Position numbers and translations under genes: made by a program. Shown piece after piece: positions 61,264 to 64,000 of a DNA stretch of 64,000 bases. Source of the DNA: Desulfovibrio aminophilus (lineage in GTDB: Bacteria > Desulfobacterota > Desulfovibrionia > Desulfovibrionales > Desulfovibrionaceae); contig NZ_JAMHGA010000023.1 in NCBI RefSeq assembly GCF_023660105.1, positions 62,001-126,000 of the forward strand. The letters are read 5' to 3'. Positions within the stretch are counted from its first letter, which is position 1. The number at the start of each line of letters is the position of its first letter. Under the pieces are notes generated by a model. The model saw only the letters and a list, made by a program, of their open reading frames with translations. It had not been told where the DNA came from and made no database searches.

Positions 61264-61415
61264 TAAAACGGGGCGAAGCCCCCCCGGCTTCGCCGGTTCA
61301 TGGAAAGGCAAAAAAACTCCCACGCCTTTCTGAAAAGGGGCGAAGCCCCCCCGGCTTCGCCGGTTCATGGAAAGGCAAAAAACTCCCACGCCTTTCTGAA
61401 AAGTGGCGAAGCCCC
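61257..61415. repeat. 66/67-bp tandem hairpin repeat, 2.4 copies
   Basis: Copies begin at 61257, 61324 and 61390 (period 67 then 66). Each full copy starts GCCTTTCT, contains the hairpin GGCGAAGCC-CCCC-GGCTTCGCC, then GGTTCATGGAAAGGC, A-rich sequence and CTCCCAC. The ends GCCTTTC and GAAAGGC can pair outside the inner hairpin, making a long stem with A/T runs. The third copy is cut after its first hairpin arm. The first two copies differ by a few bases, so the duplication is recent. Confidence 0.85.
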
Positions 61416-61688
61416 AGAGGATTCCAGGCGGATTCGCGGGGCGGCCTGCCAATGCGAGGCGGAAGCAAGGCCCCGAGCTTCCGGGTCGGAACGTGGACCG
61501 GCCGCCACAAGGCCTGCCGACGCGGAGCGTTGCCCGTGGTGGGGCGTTCTGGTAGCCTGCTGCCGCGGGATTCATCCTGCCGACCCCGCCCGTCGAGACG
61601 TTCATGGACGAGGGCGTGATGACGCGCACCATGTCCGGCCACGCGCGCCATGAGAGCACAGCGCTGAATACGCGACACGGAGGTTCTC
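61416..61688. other. 273-bp leader of the PP-loop gene, no gene seen
   Basis: With the repeat, 468 bp separate rsgA from the PP-loop gene. No promoter or RNA gene is evident. A 32-codon frame (61604-61702, MDEGVMTRTMSGHAR...) overlaps the PP-loop start but lacks a ribosome site. CGGAGG precedes ATG 61689. Confidence 0.45.
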
Positions 61689-63173
61689 ATGAAAATGCCT
61701 GAGCACCCAGTGCTCCAGCACCGTTGGGCGCTGCGAGACGGCAAGGAAGGGAAGGTCCTCGTCTATTACGGGCTGCGCAATCCGCCGCGCCAGCATCAGT
61801 CCGTGGTGTCCATTCCCGACTTTCTCGCCGAGGCGCTGAACCGGCTTGACGGCTCGGCCGGCCTGGACAGCCTGCCGCGGGCCGTGCGCGAAAGCGGGGA
61901 TTTTCTGCAACTGGTGGAGCAGCGGATCGTGGTGGACGGGCCGGACCGACGCAAACCGTCCACGGCCGAGCACAAGCGGTCCTGCGTCAGGTGCGTGGCC
62001 GACGACCACCTGCTGCCCGGGCTGGAGTTCGATGAACGCGGAGTGTGCGCCTTCTGCCAATGCTACGAGCTGGCCGAACGGGATGGCGGGTCCGCCGGAC
62101 CGCGCAACCAGGTGGATGACGCCGAACTCCTGTCCATCGCCGCCGCCAACAAGGAGTCCCGGTTCGACGTCATGGTCCTGTGCACCGGCGGCAAGGACTC
62201 CACCTATCTCTTATGGTATTTGGCCAAAAAGCTCGGGCTCCGCGTTCTCGCCGCTTCCTGGAACATGCCGTACACCAACGAGACCTGCCGGAGGAACCTC
62301 CGCCGCGCTCTTGAATTGCTGCCGCAGGTCGAACTGGTGGAGCGGACCCTGCCCTGGAACGACATCCGCGCCGCCATGCGCGCCCAGTTCGGCAACGTGG
62401 GCGTGCCGTGCCTCTGCCCGGTGGTGGCCCATGTGTTGTTCTTCCCCCTGGCCACGGAGGAGCGGATTCCGGTGGTCATGCAGGGGGTTGAGGAAGTGCA
62501 GCTGGCGGTCATGAGCTATGTGCTGCGCAACCTGCGGCCGGGCAAGGGACAGCCCCAGCCCGCGCCGCCGTCCATCCGCGAGCAGACCCTCCAGTTCCTG
62601 GGGATGGTGGCCGACTCTCCCGAACCGGCCGATCCCTTTTCCATGACCGCGGATTTCATCAACTACCAGCGGTCCATCCGAAACATCCTCGATCCGATCT
62701 ATGCGCCGTTCGACCGCATGCTGCAAAGAGCCAGACGGGACGAATCCGCATTCCTGCCGCAGCTGCGGCGTCTCAGGACGAACAAGCTGTACGGCACGTG
62801 GTCGGAGGTCGCGGAGCTCATGCACAAGGAGATGGACTGGAGAATGCCGCCGGGCCAGAAGGGACTGCTGCACACCAGCTGCCGCATTGAGAAGGTCAAG
62901 GACTACTGCCAGTACATGCGCTTCCGCAACATGCGCTCCACCTACTTCCCGCAATCCATCGTGGAGGTGAGCGCCGGGGTCGCCTTCGGGCTGCTTTCCC
63001 GTGAGCAAGGGCTGAAGGAGGTGGCGGAGCTGGGCTACCACCGCGAGCCGGAGGTCATGGCCGGGCTGCTCGAAGACCTGAAAATGGGCGAGGGCGACCG
63101 CGAAACCCATGGGGAAGCCGTCTATTCCCTGTGCGACTGTGCCGAAGGGCTCCGAGGGGATCATGAGCGATGA
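61689..63173 (+). CDS. PP-loop ATPase with PqqD-like N-terminus and zinc ribbon
   Basis: A 494-residue enzyme. Residues about 8-85 (VLVYYGLRNPP, FLAEALNRLDGSAGLDSLPRAV, FLQLVEQRIVV) look like a PqqD/RRE-type winged helix. Residues 99-123 hold CVRC...CAFC, a zinc ribbon as in N-acetyl-sugar amidotransferases (WbpG). The PP-loop is CTGGKDS (165-171), and PCLCPVVAHVL lies further on. The enzyme should adenylate a substrate and add ammonia or sulfur. CGGAGG precedes ATG 61689. Its end overlaps the E1-like gene by 11 bp. The true substrate is unknown; a peptide or protein is possible. Confidence 0.75.
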   Translation: MKMPEHPVLQHRWALRDGKEGKVLVYYGLRNPPRQHQSVVSIPDFLAEALNRLDGSAGLDSLPRAVRESGDFLQLVEQRIVVDGPDRRKPSTAEHKRSCVRCVADDHLLPGLEFDERGVCAFCQCYELAERDGGSAGPRNQVDDAELLSIAAANKESRFDVMVLCTGGKDSTYLLWYLAKKLGLRVLAASWNMPYTNETCRRNLRRALELLPQVELVERTLPWNDIRAAMRAQFGNVGVPCLCPVVAHVLFFPLATEERIPVVMQGVEEVQLAVMSYVLRNLRPGKGQPQPAPPSIREQTLQFLGMVADSPEPADPFSMTADFINYQRSIRNILDPIYAPFDRMLQRARRDESAFLPQLRRLRTNKLYGTWSEVAELMHKEMDWRMPPGQKGLLHTSCRIEKVKDYCQYMRFRNMRSTYFPQSIVEVSAGVAFGLLSREQGLKEVAELGYHREPEVMAGLLEDLKMGEGDRETHGEAVYSLCDCAEGLRGDHER

Positions 63174-63963
63174 TTTTCTGAACCGGGCGCTGCCCATCTT
63201 CACCGAGGCGGGCTTCGCGGTCCTCAAAAGCAAGCTCGTCGCCTTCGCCGGCCTGGGCGGCGTGGGCGGCGGCGCGTTTCTGGCCCTGGTCCGCTGCGGG
63301 GTGGCGCGGTTCCGCCTGGCGGAAAACGGCGTCTTCGACCCCCCGGACATGAACCGGCAGGCCGCGGCCTTCGGCCACACCATGGAACGGCCCAAGCTCG
63401 AAGTCTATGCGGAGCTGGCCCGGTCCATCAATCCCGATGTGGAGCTGGAACTCTTCCCGGAAGGGGTCGACGGGGACAATCTCGAACGGTTCCTGGCCGG
63501 AGCCGACCTGCACGTGGGGGTGATCGACGCGGAAAAGGGCGCCGAGGTCAAGGCCAAGGCCCCGGACCTGATCCAAAAGCACGGCCTGCCCATGTTCACC
63601 TGCGGGGCCGTCGGTTTCGGCTCCGTGCTGGTGGGCCACGAGCCCGGCGGCATGATGCCGGAGGAATTCTGGCGGCTGGTGAAGGAGAAATCCAGCGGCG
63701 GCGGCCTGCTGCCGTCAATGCTCGAAGAGTTCTTCAATCGTCCGGTGATGGAGCGCATCGCCAGGGGCTTGGCCTCCGGCAAGGCGCCCACCACGGCCAT
63801 CGGCTGCCTGGCGGCGAACGCGCTGCTGGCTTGCGAAGTCCTCGTCTGCCTGTTGCGGGGCACCGGCCTGGTGGACCGCGAACCGGTTTACGCCCCGCGG
63901 TTCACCATGGTGGATTTCCTCAACCAGAAACTGGTCGTGGACGACGTGAGCCTTGGGGCATGA
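63163..63963 (+). CDS. ThiF/MoeB/HesA-type E1-like adenylyltransferase
   Basis: A 266-residue E1-like enzyme. The ATP site is FAGLGGVGGGAFLAL, followed by MNRQ (R65) and a Lys at about 78 as in ThiF. The Asp usual before NRQ is replaced in AENGVFDPPDMNRQ, and the paired CxxC zinc sites of ThiF/MoeB are not seen; CGAVGFGS may supply a Cys. It should adenylate a C-terminal carboxylate of a peptide or ubiquitin-like carrier. It overlaps the PP-loop gene by 11 bp, so the two proteins likely work together. The window ends 37 bp later. Confidence 0.8.
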   Translation: MSDDFLNRALPIFTEAGFAVLKSKLVAFAGLGGVGGGAFLALVRCGVARFRLAENGVFDPPDMNRQAAAFGHTMERPKLEVYAELARSINPDVELELFPEGVDGDNLERFLAGADLHVGVIDAEKGAEVKAKAPDLIQKHGLPMFTCGAVGFGSVLVGHEPGGMMPEEFWRLVKEKSSGGGLLPSMLEEFFNRPVMERIARGLASGKAPTTAIGCLAANALLACEVLVCLLRGTGLVDREPVYAPRFTMVDFLNQKLVVDDVSLGA

Positions 63964-64000
63964 CGGCCCGCCTCCCCGGCGTGGTCTTCCCCTCTGGAGC

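Noticed and set aside
61257..61415. Tandem repeat considered as a CRISPR array
   Set aside because: Units are directly adjacent with no unique spacers, and each is a 66-67 bp hairpin element.
61604..61702. 32-codon frame before the PP-loop gene as a RiPP precursor
   Set aside because: No ribosome site, overlaps the PP-loop start, no leader/core character; at most a weak candidate.

Overview
The window is about 64 kb of GC-rich chromosomal DNA that is almost fully coded on both strands. Its gene content points to a sulfate-reducing Desulfovibrionaceae-type bacterium (Desulfobacterota). Supporting signs are: a split F0 operon (atpZ, atpI, atpB, atpE) with rex just downstream; a TauE/SafE anion-exporter operon facing a membrane-bound sigma-54 activator; argS followed by a SPOR protein; an 8Fe-8S-type small ferredoxin; and bacillosamine-type sugar genes. 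The assignment is inference from gene families, since no rRNA or tRNA is visible. I see no insertion sequence, prophage, CRISPR array or replication origin.

Layout. 1-2.8 kb: end of a corrinoid protein gene, a TlpA-like thioredoxin lipoprotein, a short ArgA-like acetyltransferase, hpt, and a zinc-ribbon membrane protein, closed by a strong hairpin. 2.8-6.7 kb (minus strand): ArsR repressor, ArsP-like permease, TPR protein, CPKC mini-thioredoxin, CcdA-like thiol transporter and a membrane thioredoxin, which look like one metalloid/thiol-redox module. 6.8-14.8 kb: housekeeping genes (radA, rsmG, rlmH, a phosphoesterase, Hsp20, a histidine kinase, a SPOR protein, argS). 14.9-22.5 kb: an MFS transporter, then a tightly overlapping minus-strand operon of an aryl-CoA-ligase-like enzyme, a stand-alone acyl carrier protein, a GNAT-like protein and a three-subunit molybdenum hydroxylase; its substrate is unknown. 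22.6-25.2 kb: a small unknown gene and a PhoB/PhoR pair. 25.3-27.7 kb: rex and the F0 operon, with Rex-like operators upstream of both. 28-34 kb: the TauE/SafE operon with a perfect sigma-54 promoter and its divergent activator.

34-39.7 kb: a YcbZ-type Lon protease, a helical unknown protein, a LysM lipoprotein, and a K+ channel overlapping a cyclic-nucleotide-binding protein. 39.7-52 kb: cell-envelope and glycan genes (glycosyltransferase, PglC-like phosphoglycosyltransferase, PglF/PglE/PglD-like enzymes, a second aminotransferase) mixed with a beta-propeller lipoprotein, ferredoxin, RlpA-like SPOR lipoprotein, HU/IHF, HIT, dapF and an EamA transporter. 52-55.7 kb: a possibly exported nitroreductase and a large helicase-exonuclease that fuses MrfA (YprA) and MrfB (YprB). 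55.8-64 kb is the most accessory part: an SRPBCC protein, a MerR regulator fused to a methyltransferase, a second methyltransferase, a cysteine hydrolase, GNAT, rsgA, a tandem hairpin repeat, and finally a PP-loop ATPase with a PqqD-like N-terminus overlapping an E1-like (ThiF) adenylyltransferase. This last pair runs to the window edge and may be the start of a biosynthetic cluster.

The best candidates for undescribed biology are the PP-loop/E1 pair (61.7-64 kb), the ligase-ACP-GNAT-molybdenum hydroxylase operon (16-22.5 kb), the MerR-methyltransferase fusion, and the atypical sigma-54 activator with GAFTEA in place of GAFTGA and a winged-helix C-terminus.
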